The translations under genes were made by a program, and so were the position numbers. The notes under the pieces are model-generated. The model had not been told where the DNA came from. It worked only from the letters and a program-made list of their open reading frames with translations, and ran no database searches. A stretch of DNA of 64,000 nucleotides from assembly GCA_026214975.1 (NCBI GenBank), contig CM047810.1, positions 41,126,113-41,190,112 of the forward strand, written 5' to 3'. Positions 23,129-35,661 of the stretch are shown here, piece after piece (the first letter of the stretch is position 1; each line of letters starts with the position of its first letter). The DNA is from Gentiana macrophylla. Its lineage: Eukaryota > Streptophyta > Magnoliopsida > Gentianales > Gentianaceae.

Positions 23129-23552
23129 ACTGCTGGTGTATGTAGATCACATGGATCGAACCACGTATATTTATTGTTTTGTATATCTATTCTGTTAATT
23201 ATTTTGTGTTACCGTCATCATATGTTTTGTTTTTTCATTTTCCGTTACCTTAATGGCTCATTTGTTACGAATGAATGGAATAGAATGAAATAAAATGACA
23301 GGAATGGAATGAAATAATTTATTCCATTCATGCGTTTGTTATGCATTATAATAGAATATCGCTATTCAATTCCAACGTTTGTTATCGGTATAATAGAATG
23401 AAAATTTACAATTCCTTTGTTTGGAAAAATAGAAAGTTTGATGGAAATAAATTTAAATTTCAATGTTTTTTATAAGGAAATCTCCAATTCTGTATGTCTC
23501 AGGAATATGATGGAATGAAATGATTTTTCCAGTGTTAGTATATAATTATAAG

Positions 23553-23713
23553 GTTGGAGCAGGACCATTCGCCCCTCGGGTGTTTTCGTCAGGATTGTCT
23601 AGCTCAATCAACTCATTTTTTCACCTTACAGTTTTCTTTTATGCAACAGAGGGGGAATGTCCCGGTGCATTTGCTTTCTAGGTTTGGTCTTTCTAGTATA
23701 CTCTTGAGGGTCC
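23553..23713 (+). pseudogene. LINE RNase H fragment, left half, copy 1
   Basis: Matches 16050-16205 of the LINE fragment (PLGCFRQDCLAQSTHF, then VHLLSRFGLSS). It is cut at GGTCC (23709-23713) by insertion of element E1. The continuation of the same LINE is at 59322. The 5' edge near 23553 is a truncation or duplication breakpoint. Confidence 0.75.
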
Positions 23714-24800
23714 TGATGACGCTTAAAATAGTCTATCCAACGGCATCATCATTCTATCCATTATTAGCTAAAAATAGTTGTTTTGACCTATCAATGTGAA
23801 CCATTTGAGTTGAATATCATATGTCGGGTTCGTGAGTCGAGTATTTGCATTTAACGTTTATTTTCTCATATTTCATATTATTTCGCGCGTTATTTGATTA
23901 TTTTCAGGATACGAAATATTGGGCTGAGCATTGTGGACAATTCTGAAGTGGACTGAACGAAAGGATTGGGCCTAGGGTATTCCAGAACCTTTCAAGCTAA
24001 GTCGGCAGAAAGAAAAGACTAAAATACCCCCGAATAATTGAGAGATACCGCCGTGTTACCGAGTCTCCAGAATCTTCCGAAACGCGTTTTCTTAGATGAG
24101 GGGTAGTTCTAGGTGTATCTAAGTCGTTTTATTTAGCTATAAATAAGAGGCATCGCCTCAGAATTCAGTGTACAATTTTCAAGACAAGTATTATGAAATA
24201 AAAGTTCTTTTTTCGTTATTATGAGTTCTAGTGAGGAGACGATGGATTCGCCACCTAGGAAGAGATCCGAGGGAGATCTACACTCATCTTCGAGAGTATG
24301 ATTTTCTGTCTTTTCCAAGATTTAGATCTGTCGTTGTTCTATTTGACTAGTATGTGCTAATTGTTTCTTTAGTTTAATTATGTAGTAGTTAGTTTATTTT
24401 ACACCATGTATGTATAGATCTGATTCATTGGTGAAGAAATCATGACATAGTGATTGTGTTCTTCATATCTGCGACGGTCTATATAGCTAGATCTGAATAC
24501 CTAGTAAAAAACTAGTTCATGATAATGGACGCCAGCTACGTTGATCGACGGATTTAATTTACATGTTAGTAGCCTGATCAACTATTTTCATGTCATCGTA
24601 AATTAGCATGAAGGACTGTTAGTGAAGTGTTAATTTGGACATTGTATTGATGCATGCTAGTCATAGTCGATAGCTGCCTAGGGAGGTTTTCGGTCTTGAA
24701 CCGGAAACTCTAAAACATAATGCATGTGAACTAATACAACTAACGAAAAAGGTTAATTGCATATAGATTGTCAGTTGTCCTTATAGTGGGAGTAGATAGG
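23714..24800 (+). repeat. E1 5' LTR, first part (copy 1)
   Basis: Matches 57383-58495 of the 3' LTR, including the TATA box TATAAATA (about 24140). Interrupted at ATAGG (24796-24800) by E2. The LTR resumes at 51686. Confidence 0.85.
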
Positions 24801-25346
24801 TGATGTATAACATTTATATGATAAAAATTACGATGTTTTATATACGTTATCGACTCTTTTTATATAAAATATAAGAAATTATAACGATAATCTTATAAAA
24901 TATTAATAGTTATGAATAAATATAAATACTATAAAAATCTAGTAAAAGTGATAAAAAGTTATAAATTTTGTACCGGGTTAATAACCGGAGTGTCGTGTTA
25001 GATTTACGTGGGGTATTTTTGGTATTTTAATTTCAGATCTTAGGTAAACCAAGACCCCGAGTGACGACACTTTTTGAAGTAAAATCGTATCTTTTGAAGG
25101 AAGTAAGGAAGTGCCACGAGATTTAAAGTTCAAGTGGATCAATGGTTCGTGACACCATTATCGAATTATATTTTCGACGAACAAATGGCCCATCAAAAAG
25201 GTATTTTATGAAGAAGAGTCCTTCATGGAAGTTATAGATCTTTTCAAGAGATTTCCAACGCTTCTTGAATTATGTCATTTGGAGATCCAGAGCTCAAGTT
25301 ATGATTTTATCAAGTTTCAGATCAAATTATGGAATAAAAAGCTACC

Positions 25347-25481
25347 CGGATCAATCCGGATTAACCTCGGATTGAACCGAGGAACATAATGATTATACAA
25401 AGATGTGGTCCCGCAGAGAATAATAATCGAGGGATAATATTTTTATTCCCGGATCGATCCGCATCACCTCGGATCGATTTT
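25347..25481 (+). promoter_or_regulatory. Paired-palindrome motifs in the E2 LTR, copy 1
   Basis: First pair: CGGATCAATCCG (25347-25358), 9-bp spacer, CGGATTGAACCG (25368-25379). Second: CGGATCGATCCG (25450-25461), then 'catcacct' and a decayed partner CGGATCGATTTT. This is the same arrangement as in the 3' LTR (50210-50344), with small losses. Confidence 0.7.
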
Positions 25482-26502
25482 GCCTAAAAGCTTATAAGAA
25501 GAACCTGACCACACACACATGAGGGTACCAATATATTTTCTTTAACTCTTTTTCTTAGTAGTAGTATGTATGTATATAGGCCTTATGCTATAAATAAAGT
25601 AGTATCGTTATAATACTAGAGAAATTATCAGAAGATCAGTGTTGTTGAAGTCGTTGTAACATCCGGAAGAATACAGCTTCTGATTCAACAATTGTAATCG
25701 GGTAAAATTTCTTAAGTATCTATGTTTGTTATGTTTGTTTTTATCTTTTTATAATGTTATTAGGCTAGATCTAATAACTAGCCAAAGTTATGTAATCGTT
25801 TTATTTCGATCTTTTCGGTAAAGGAATGCTGTCTAAGTAAAATTGACTAAAATTGAGTTAATTGAATCTTTTTCTATTCTGTAACGTATTGATAATATTC
25901 GGATTGATGTAATTAACCAAGATGAATCGAACCATATAACCTAACGATGAACTGATCAGAGAAGTTAGGATATGAGATAAAAGATAGAAAAACCGGAGGG
26001 TAAAATTGGCCGTGCGAAAGCGTGACTACGGAATCCTATTTTCTACCCGGGGCAGATTTGTCTTGGGAAAGATTAATCTTATTAAAATTGTGCTCGAGAT
26101 CGTAATAATGTTAAAATCAACAGTTTAATTAAAACTAACACCGGAAAGTTAAATCGATCCGCTTGACAACCGGAGCCTTTTGAATAACATCGGCCATCTA
26201 ACAAATGGAATAACATCTTTTATCCGGGGTAGATTTGTACTCGGTACCTGTTCAGACTAACTGAGATTAGCATGGGGCAGTTGTGGAGATTGAACTGATG
26301 ACAATGACATATGACAATTTCATACGCTCGTGTGAGGAGGAATTGTTAACCTCAGGAGTGCACCGTTTCATTTACTCAATTGGACCTAATATAAAAGGAA
26401 AGATCGAGCGCGATTACGTTTCATCGACAAGATCATATAAATCAATTATATAAACTTTGGCTAGTTCTATAAACTTAACTAAACTATATATTGGTATCTA
26501 TA

Positions 26503-26557
<55 letters not shown>

Positions 26558-26865
26558 TATATATATATTTTGCAATTTATATACATCTATATATATTTAT
26601 ATATCTATATATATTATATTAGAATAACTTTTAAATTACGCATTTATTTTATGTTAAGTAGAATAGTAGTGATACGTGTTATAAAATTGCGGTTTAGATC
26701 GAGTTAATAATGACTCTTTGGTGTTTAACCACACTTAAAAGAATTACCACGTTTCCTCGAGGATTCGACACTCGACTCACCATACTAGCACTACTACAGA
26801 TTTGACCCGATACATTGTCGGTTAAGGACCCGGTATTAGCACTAGAAAAGGCCACGTCGACTTTA

Positions 26866-26883
26866 CGGCGCCGTTGCCGGGGA
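26866..26883 (+). other. Primer-binding site, tRNA-Asp type (copy 1)
   Basis: CGGCGCCGTTGCCGGGGA matches the complement of the 3' end of plant tRNA-Asp, the usual primer of Athila-type elements. It lies a few bases beyond the LTR end. Confidence 0.7.
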
Positions 26884-27068
26884 ACGACGCTAATTTTTTT
26901 TTTTGTGTCTATGGTTACTACTTGTATTAGCTCAAAATTCTCGAGAATAAGTCAACACTTTTCTTATCCCATTTCTATTTTAATTTTCGTCGGTACTTAC
27001 CTTATAGGTAAGTTACCAAAATTTTCTACTACTATCAATTTCGTGTTATTTTCTATTTTCGTTAGTTG

Positions 27069-27370
27069 ATGACCAGAAGTGGTAAGGCCCCACTCACTCC
27101 TTATAAGCCTGACATAAACACTTACGAAAGGAAGTTAAGAGTAGAGAGTAAACGTGGTCATACTAGTCAGGGAAATCCTGACGAATCATCTTCAAACAGA
27201 AATACGAGAATGGGTGAAATCTGTGATGAAACACCTGAACAAGGGCTGGAACATGCTCTAGGCATGGACAGAACCCTGTTAACCCTAATAATAATAATAA
27301 TAATAGAAATAATCAGAATCGGAACCAGAATAATCGTAATAACCCACCAAACCCGAGGCCTATCTGTGAT
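27069..27370 (+). pseudogene. E2 gag N-terminus, truncated copy 1
   Basis: Begins MTRSGKAPLTPYKPD as in the full copy at 37804. It runs about 100 codons (with a slip near 27250) to an Asn-rich stretch and is cut at 27370 by copia LTR sequence. No function expected. Confidence 0.75.
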
Positions 27371-30300
27371 CAAATCCCTAAACCCTAACCGCCAGGAATA
27401 TTGTCTGATCTGCCATAAATACCCTTACACGTGTCCTTCTTTTAATGACACTGTATAGTTGTCACATAACAGAATTATCAGATGTGGGACCTGCTTTGAT
27501 TCGAAGACTCGCAGACTTCACCCTGCCGACGTGTGAAGCCTCGATGAGATTCCACCTACCGACCGACGATGCATTGAATACACTTCTGAGCTGTCCAACA
27601 CACAACTGAGTCTTCAGATTGATTCCACCAAATGTAGAGTTTAAGTCACTTTACTGACAAATCTCCACCTTGACTTCAACTCTTACCAGAGTCAAACAGA
27701 TTGCATAACCAGATGTATTTTTACTAGATGCATTCGTCAATGCCAGAGGTACTTGTACCAGACTATCTCCACAGCATCCACTGATCTGCCCTCAGTAGAG
27801 TTTCCAGAAACAAATTACAAGCTTTGAATATTTAGTAAGTCCAGGCAAAGCTGAAACTTACTCTGCTGAACTGGTTTAGTGAACATGTCAGCAGGATTAT
27901 CCTTGGTGCTGATCTTCTTCACTACAACCCTCTTCTCATTCCTCAAGAAATGATACCTGACATCAATATGCTTGGTTCTCTCATGATGAACCTGATCCTT
28001 GGCTAAACATATTGCACTTAGACTATCACAATATATCTCAGTCTGATCCTGATGTAACCCCAAATCACTGACTAGCCCCTTCAACCAGATACCCTCCTTA
28101 GCTGCTTCAATAAGAGCCATGTATTACCGCTCAAGAGTTGATAAGGCCACTGTAGAGCTCAAGAGTAGCTTTCGGTGACCACCGCATTTCCCAATGTAAA
28201 AACATAACGATCATTGATCTCTCATCATCAACATCACCCGCATAATCAAGATCACAAGAGCTTTGTGACTGGACCAATATCATCTCCATAAAAGAGACCA
28301 ACATCAATTTGTACCTCTCGTGTACTGAATATCCTTTTAATGACTTTCCAGTGTTCCTTTCCGAGTTGAGCCATAAACTCAACTGCGATCGCTGAGCCAG
28401 ATCAGGCCTAGTGCAAACCATGGCATACATTAGGCTGCCAACTGCACTAGCATAGGGAACTTTTGACATATACTCCTTCTCTCCATCTGATTGTGAAGCA
28501 TAAACAGACAAATGAACATTTGATGCCATAGGAGTATCTATTGGTTTTGCAGCAGACATCCTAAACTTGGCCAATATCTTCTTCACATAACCCTGCTGAG
28601 ACAAAAACAATTTCTTCTGACTCCTATCTCTCCAGATCTCCATCCCCAAGATTTTCTTGGCTGCACTCAAATCCTTCATTTCAAATTCAGCACTGAGAAG
28701 GTTCTTCAGATTTTGAATATCAGACCTCCTTGCAGCAGCAATCAACATGTCATCCACATACAAGACAAGATAGATGTGAAGATCCATCTTTCAGCAGACT
28801 GTGGTATACACAACAATCATAAGGACTTCTGTTGTAATCCTGCTGAAGCATAAAACTGTCAAACCTTTTATACCACTGCCTTGGAGCTTGCTTCAAACCA
28901 TACCATGATTTCTTCAGCTTGCAAACATAATTTTCCTTGCCAGGAACTTGAAAACCCTCAGGCTGTGTCATGTATATCTCCTTATCCACCTCACCATATA
29001 GAAAAGCAGTTTTCACATCTAATTGCTCAAGTTCCAGATCCTGCTGTGCCGCCATTAGTAACACCCTGATTGAAGTGTGTCTGACCAATGGTGAAAATAT
29101 TTTATCAATGTCAACCCCTTCCTTTTGACTGAATCCTCTTGCAACCAAACGTGCCTTATACCTAACCCTTCTGCCTTAGTTATTCCTTCATTTTTCTTGA
29201 AAATCCATTTACAAGTCACAACTCCCTTGTCAGTAGGCTGTTTGACCAATTCCCAAGTCTGATTCTTCAACAACGACTCTATTTCATCTCTAATGGCAGC
29301 ATGCCACTGAGATGCTTCTGTACATGCCACTACTTCCCTATAAGTTGTAGGTTCAGCAACCTCTACCTCTTCTGCAACTTGGAGTGCATATCCACCAAAT
29401 CATCATATCCATATCTCTTGAGGTATCCCAACATTAGATCTTCTAGGCGCCGCTGGCGCCTAGACTCTGGCGATCAATGTTTGTATGATGCCCCGCTTTG
29501 AGGTCTCAGAGGGTGGCTTGGATCGATTCTGCAGTTCGTTATCCGATCGTATAGTGTTGATTTGGATCCATTGATTGTTGCATATCAAGTTGACTCCACC
29601 TGAAGCTCCACCTGCTTCTCAACACTATCGATTCAAAGATTGGTTTGGACTCAGAGACTCCCCACCGATGAGTTTAACATAGAATTTTCATCAAACACAA
29701 CGCCCCTGCTGAGGATTACTCTGGACTCTGCCGATGACCAAATCCTATATCCTTTCACTCCATCAAGATACCCCACAAACACTCCCTTCTTGGCTCTTGG
29801 CTCCAACTTCCCTTCACTAACATGATAGTAAGTTTGCACTTCCAAAAACCCTTAGAATCGAGTAGTCAAGCAGGCTTGCTCGACCACATCTCAAATGGTG
29901 TCTTGAGATTGATTCTGTGTGAGGACTCTGTTGATTAAGTAGCAAAGTGTCTTAATGACCTCTCGCCAAAATCTCCTTGATAAACCGACTTGAGAAAGCA
30001 TACATCTTGCCCTCTCCGGTAGAGTTTGATTCATCCTTTCGGCTACACCATTCTCATTGAGGTGTATTACTTATGAGATGATGTCCGGCAATACCCTCAC
30101 CGCACAAAATGAATCAAAATCATCGTCAGTAATTCGAGCACCATTATCCGTCACGAAGCTTCTTGATTTTCTTGCCTAACTGATTCTCCACTAGGGCCTT
30201 CTTAACGCTTGAAGTTCTGAATGCATCACTTTTGTTCTTCATCATCACCACCCAAGTCATCCTTGAATAGTCATCTATGAATGACACAAAATATCTGTGA

Positions 30301-32395
30301 CCACCCAATGACTCAACTTTTGATGGACCAAAGATCTGAATGGATATAATCAAGTGATGCCTTTGTGTTGTGCAACCCTCTTGAGAACTTACTTCTATGC
30401 AATTTCCCAAACACACAATGTTCACAAAAGTCCAGATTCTTGACCTTATATCCCCAAGAAAACATCTTTGAAGAAAGAACTCGCATACCCTTTCACCCAT
30501 GTGACCAAGTCTCATGTGCCACTGATTGAGTCTCTTGAGACTAGTGAACATTTGAGGATGCAACAAAGAAGAAGATGCCATATCTGATAGATCCTTGTAA
30601 TATATACAAGGTTCCCCTCTTGATGCCTTTGAGGACTACAACTGAATCTTTGAAGACATTCAGCTGTCCACCTTCACCCTTGAAATTGAACCCCTTGCTG
30701 TCCAGTAGACTAAGAGATACCAAATTCTTGGTCATCTGTGGGAACATGTCTTACATCTTTCAAAGGTACATAATTTACCATCCTCTCGCCCTTAACTTTA
30801 CTAAGCCAATTCCCACAACTTTGCAAACCTTGTTGTTGGCCTTATAGATTTGACCACCATCTATCTACTCATAAGTAGAAAACCACTCCATGTTTGGACA
30901 AATATGGTAGGATGCTCCAGAATCAAGTATCCACACATCATTATGGTGTGTAGAATCTCCTGCAACTAGAACCAGATCCTCATCGATTGCTCAAGAGCCA
31001 AGGCCATCGTGCTGTAACTGCCTTCTGCTTTGTTTCTTCTTCCTTGGACAATTGGACTTCCAATGTCCCTGGTCCTTTCAATAATTACAGACATCAGTAG
31101 ACTTAGGACCTTTGGTCCGTGACTTCTTTTTCTTCTTCTGTCCATATCATTTTCCACTATTACTGCTAGCTACTAGCCCAGCAGCCTGACTGTCTGTCCC
31201 AGCAGCCTTGTGTCTAAGCTCCCTGGCATGTAAGGCAGACCTCACATCCTCCAAAGCTACTGTATCCTTCCCAACTATGAAAGACTGCACAAAGTTTTCA
31301 TTTGATGCCGGTAATGACACCAACATGATTAGGGCTGCATCTTTATCTTCAATTTTAACATCAATATTCCTTAAATCAAGTAATACTGTGTTCAGCTGGT
31401 CAAGATGTTCCCTCAGTGGACTCCCTTCATGCATCTTCAGACTGAACAACCTCTGTTTCAACAACAACTTGTTGGTCAGTAACTTGGTCATATACAGGCT
31501 TTCAAGCTTCTTCCACAACTTGGCTGCGGTGTCTTCCTCAGCAACTTCAGTGATAACATCATCAGATAAGCACAACATGATGGTTGAATGTGCTTTCTCT
31601 TCCAGACTGGCAAAATCTGCTGCATCTGTATTTTGTTTGTCAGATAAAGGATTCCACAAACCCTGTTGTTTCAACAGTGCACGCATCTTGATTTGCCACA
31701 GACCAAAACTGCTCCTTCCTGTAAATTTATCGACTTTCACGTTTACTGTTGACATCTTTTCTTGCTAAAGATCACAACTTTATCACAGATCCTAGCACCT
31801 TGCTGAAGGTCTTGGTGAAGATGAAGTTGATCGTACAGATTTTTTTCTCTAGAACCTTGCTCTGATACCACTTGTTATGAAACAGATGGAGATAACTTCA
31901 GATACAAAAATAGAAACAGATGCAATCAAACGCAAATAATCAAAGGAGATAACAGAAAACAAGATGAACACAGATTTAACGTGGAAAACCTCTCTCAAAG
32001 TGAGAGAGAAAAAAAACCACGGGTAGAAAAGAGATCTTTATTATTATGCACTGAGTTACAGATTTCACACACACAGACAATGCAACAACAACTGTATTTA
32101 TATGCACAAATCCCTAAACCCTAGCCGCCAGGAATATTGTCTGATCTGTCATAAATACCCTTACACGTATCCTCCTTTTAATGACATCGATATAATCATT
32201 TGTCACATAACATATTATCGGATGTGGAACCTCGTCAGATTGATGACTCGCAGCAGACTTCACCACCGCCGTGAAGCCTCGATAGAGACTCACCCTTTTG
32301 ACGCACAGAATTGAATATACTTTTCAACTGTCCAACACACAACTGAGTCTTCAGATTGATTCCACAAATGTAGAGTTTTAAGTCGACTTTCTTGT
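27371..32395 (-). mobile_element. Copia B: duplicated copy of copia A, left LTR truncated
   Basis: The same element as copia A with small indels, but the left LTR starts inside (27371, equivalent to 16915) and is fused directly to E2 gag. Partial left LTR 27371-27659, right LTR 31873 to about 32394, primer site GCTCTGATACCA at 31859-31870. The flank after the right LTR ('gatttatcactactca') is identical to that of copia A. So copy B arose by duplication of a chromosomal block, not by a second insertion. Confidence 0.85.
27815..31755 (-). pseudogene. Copia B gag-pol polyprotein, frameshifted
   Basis: Better preserved than copy A. Gag is open for 202 codons (31755-31147): starts MSTVNVKVDKFTG, includes YMTKLLTNKLLLKQRL and is typical of the copia gag (UBN2-like) family. 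Next come a damaged zinc knuckle (second Cys lost), protease with DSGASYHICP, pre-integrase and integrase (30144-30581, FIDDYSRMTWVVM), RT (28750-29330) with YVDD intact at 28131-28787, and RNase H ending FQLCLDLLNIQSL (27815). At least seven frame breaks separate these blocks. Neighbouring copy A is broken at different places, so the common ancestor at duplication was less damaged. Confidence 0.85.
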
Positions 32396-32530
32396 GATTT
32401 ATCACTACTCAAAATAACAAACACGCATGCTGAGACCCATATGCACATAAGACCCCATTTTCAACATAGATGATGCTACGCCTACAAAGTATCCAATGTT
32501 TTTGTTCGCAAATGAAATGACAAATAAATA

Positions 32531-32794
32531 CTTCCTCCGTTTTAAAATAACTGATGCAGTTGTTAAAATTATTTGTTTCATTTTATGTGAGGCAGTTACA
32601 TTTCCAATGCAGTATTTATTGTATTTTTCTTTGTTTTACTCTTATTTATTACAACATGAGAAATAAAAAACAAGGCTAAATTAATTATACTCAAGGGCTT
32701 TTTAGCCATTTCATTCTTAAAGTCAATACAATAATTTACTTTTTTAATATGTGTGTTTTTAACAACTGCATCAGATAAATTGAAACGGAAGGAG
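32531..32794. mobile_element. Stowaway-like MITE, copy 2
   Basis: Duplicate of 22070-22333, with the same ends and TA flanks and a few substitutions. Confidence 0.75.
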
Positions 32795-33092
32795 TATATC
32801 TTATTTGATTTAACTCATGTTGACAAATAACAGTCTATTGTGTTGTGGTATTTCGAATGTCAGATAAGTTATTGTATTTCCTTTATAGAAGCAGATAGTA
32901 CTTTTAGACATTTAATTTTTGACAATTGATATTTGACAAACCTTACGTATTTATGCAGGTTTCTTTGAATTTATGTGTATCATCTAAAATAAATTTATAT
33001 TGTTATATATATACTTTTAAATGTTTTAGCCCATTTTGACTTTTGTTTTTAGGTTAATAATTTTTTATTTTCTACTATAGTAATATAATTTT

Positions 33093-33487
33093 GGGGGAAT
33101 GAGGGAGAAGGACAGAAATATTTCATCAATTGAGTAGAAGAATGATCTTTTAAAACTTTTGCGTAAAGAGGACAAAACTATTTTTCCAATCATTTAAATT
33201 CACTTGTGTTCGGAATTCATTGTTTAAATTCACTCACCGAAATTCACCGTCGAAATTCACTAATTTTCAAAACTTATTGTCGAATTCTAATTTTTGGGAT
33301 TCACTATCGAAATTCACTGTTTAAATTCACCGATTCGGGATTCACCGGGAGATTCATGATTTTAGGATTCACTGTTTGTCCTTATCGCTATAAAAATTAT
33401 GCAATTGTCCTTCTCCTATAAAAAATATGTAAATTGTCTTATTCTTTAAAATATTACTGATTGTTATGTCCTTATCCCTAATTTCCC
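33093..33487. mobile_element. MITE present only in duplication copy 2
   Basis: 395 bp flanked by ATATAATTTT on both sides (33083-33092; 33488-33497); copy 1 has the empty site with a single ATATAATTTT (about 22622). The ends are inverted repeats: GGGGGAATGAGGGAGAAGGACA and, inverted from the right, GGGAAATTAGGGATAAGGACA. A 9-10 bp TSD suggests a Mutator-like MITE. The interior has repeated 'gaaattcac(tg)t' motifs and no transposase. Confidence 0.85.
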
Positions 33488-34415
33488 ATATAATTTTCTT
33501 GCCGTGTATGGAAGTCTTACTATATTCTCTTTAACATGTGTATGTGGATCATATTGATCGAACCACACACCATTCATATCGATCGAACCACATAAATTTG
33601 AAATTCTGGTTTTTATTCTGTTAATTATTTGGTGTTACCGTTATTAGATGTTTTGTTTTTTTTTTTTTTTCCTGTTACCTTAAGGGCTAATGTAAATTAA
33701 CTACGTAATATATTCTACAATAGGAAGGGTTTGTGCCACTTGTGTACATGGGCGGAGGTCACCACTCAAATTTCTAAAAAATAAATTGCGAAACATTGTC
33801 GTTTTGATAAAAAAAAAAAATCAATTTTGATCTATTACCCGCCCAACCCAGTTCTGACCCGGAAATTTTGACCTAATTACCTGTCAAACCTGGAAATTTC
33901 GACATAATTACTCGCCCGACCTGAAATTTTTTTACGGTTAATATATTTTTGTGACGGATGACCCCACTGAATTTTGGCTATGGATCCGCCACTGCTGGTG
34001 TATGTAGATCACATGGATCGAACCACGTATATTTATTGTTTTGTATATCTATTCTATTAATTATTTTGTGTTACCGTCATCATATGTTTTGTTTTTTCAT
34101 TTTCCGTTACCTTAATGGCTCATTTGTTACGAATGAATGGAATAGAATGAAATAAAATGACAGGAATGGAATGAAATAATTTATTCCATTCATGCGTTTG
34201 TTATGCATTATAATAGAATATCGCTATTCAATTCCAACGTTTGTTATCGGTATAATAGAATGAAAATTTACAATTCCTTTGTTTGGAAAAATAGAAAGTT
34301 TGATGGAAATAAATTTAAATTTCAATGTTTTTTTATAAGGAAATCTCCAATTCTGTATGTCTCAGGAATATGATGGAATGAAATGATTTTTCCAGTGTTA
34401 GTATATAATTATAAG

Positions 34416-34575
34416 GTTGGAGCAGGACCTTTCGCCCCTCGGGTGTTTTCGTCAGGATTGTCTAGCTCAATCAACTCATTTTTTTCACTTTACGCTTTTC
34501 TTTTATGCAACAGAGGGAATGTCCCGGTGCATTTGCTTTCTAGGTTTGGTCTTTCTAGTATACTCTTGAGGGTCC
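34416..34575 (+). pseudogene. LINE RNase H fragment, left half, copy 2
   Basis: Duplicate of 23553-23713, again ending at the E1 target sequence GGTCC (34571-34575). Confidence 0.75.
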
Positions 34576-35661
34576 TGATGACGCTTAAAATAGTCTATCC
34601 AACGGCATCATCATTCTATCCATTATTAGCTAAAAATAGTTGTTTTGACCTATAAATGTGAACCATTTGAGTTGAATATCATATGTCGGGTTCGTGAGTC
34701 GAGTATTTGCATTTAACGTTTATTTTCTCATATTTCATATTATTTCGCGCGTTATTTGATTATTTTCAGGATACGAAATATTGGGTTGAGCATTGTGGAC
34801 AATTCTGAAGTGGACTGAACGAAAGGATTGGGCCTAGGGTATTCCATAACCTTCCAAGCTAAGTCGGCAGAAAGAAAAGACTAAAATACCCCCGAATAAT
34901 TGAGAGATACCGCCGTGTTACCGAGTCTCCAGAATCTTCCGAAACGCGTTTTCTTAGATGAGGGGTAGTTCTAGGTGTATCTAAGTCGTTTTATTTAGCT
35001 ATAAATAAGAGGCATCGCCTCAGAATTCAGTGTACAATTTTCAAGACAAGTATTATGAAATAATTCTTTGTTCGTTATTATGAGTTCTAGTGAGGAGACG
35101 ATGGATTCGCCACCTAGGAAGAGATCCGAGGGAGATCTACACTCATCTTCGAGAGTATGATTTTCTGTCTTTTCCAAGATTTAGATCTGTCGTTGTTCTA
35201 TTTGACTAGTATGTGCTAATTGTTTCTTTAGTTTAATTATGTAGTAGTTAGTTTATTTTACACCATATATGTATAGATCTGATTCGTTGGTGAAGAAATC
35301 ATGACATAGTGATTGTGTTCTTCATATCTGCGACGGTCTATATAGCTAGATCTGAATACCTAGTAAAAAACTAGTTCATGATAATGGGACGCCACCACGT
35401 TGATCGATTTGATTTAATTTACATGTTAGTAGCTTTGATCAACTATTTTCATGTCATCGTAAATTAGCATGAAGGACTGTTAGTGAAGTGTTAATTTGGA
35501 CATTGTATTGATGCATGCTAGTCATAGTCGATAGCTGCCTAGGGAGGTTTTCGGTCTTGAACCGGAAACTCTAAAACTTAATGCATGTGAACTAATACAA
35601 CTAACGAAAAAGGTTAATTGCATATAGATTGTCAGTTGTCCTTATAGTGGGAGTAGATAGG
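34576..35661 (+). repeat. E1 5' LTR, first part (copy 2)
   Basis: Duplicate of 23714-24800, again ending with ATAGG (35657-35661) at the E2 insertion site. This copy is the one contiguous with full-length E2. Confidence 0.85.

Larger units (their letters stand above)
21936..23552. other. Flanking DNA within the duplicated unit (copy 1)
   Basis: Non-coding. It contains a Stowaway-like MITE (22070-22333), a GGGCGGA-ended element (22884-23128) and a diverged direct repeat of about 130-150 bp (22676-22825 and about 23138-23256, sharing 'gatcgaaccac' and 'gttaattattt'). Further on is a 'gaatggaat'-rich patch (23270-23330). The same sequence recurs at 32396-34415. Confidence 0.6.
24801..27370 (+). 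mobile_element. E2 5' end, duplicated partial copy (LTR, primer site, gag start)
   Basis: An E2 LTR (24801 to about 26860), the tRNA-Asp-type primer site (about 26866-26883, GGCGCCGTTGCCGGGGA) and the first 300 bp of gag, cut at 27370 by the duplication junction. It is more similar to the LTR at 35662 than to the 3' LTR at 49664: all four differences to the 3' LTR in the first 170 bp are shared. So it arose by segmental duplication and not by transposition. A (TA)n tract at about 26509-26550 is expanded relative to copy 2. Confidence 0.8.
32396..34415. other. Flanking DNA within the duplicated unit (copy 2)
   Basis: The same as 21936-23552 except for the MITE at 33093-33487. Includes the Stowaway-like copy 32531-32794 and the GGGCGGA-ended element 33750-33990. 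Confidence 0.65.

Noticed and set aside
27371..32395. Independent second insertion of the copia element
   Set aside because: The left LTR is truncated at the duplication junction and the right flank is identical to that of copia A, so it was copied with the block.
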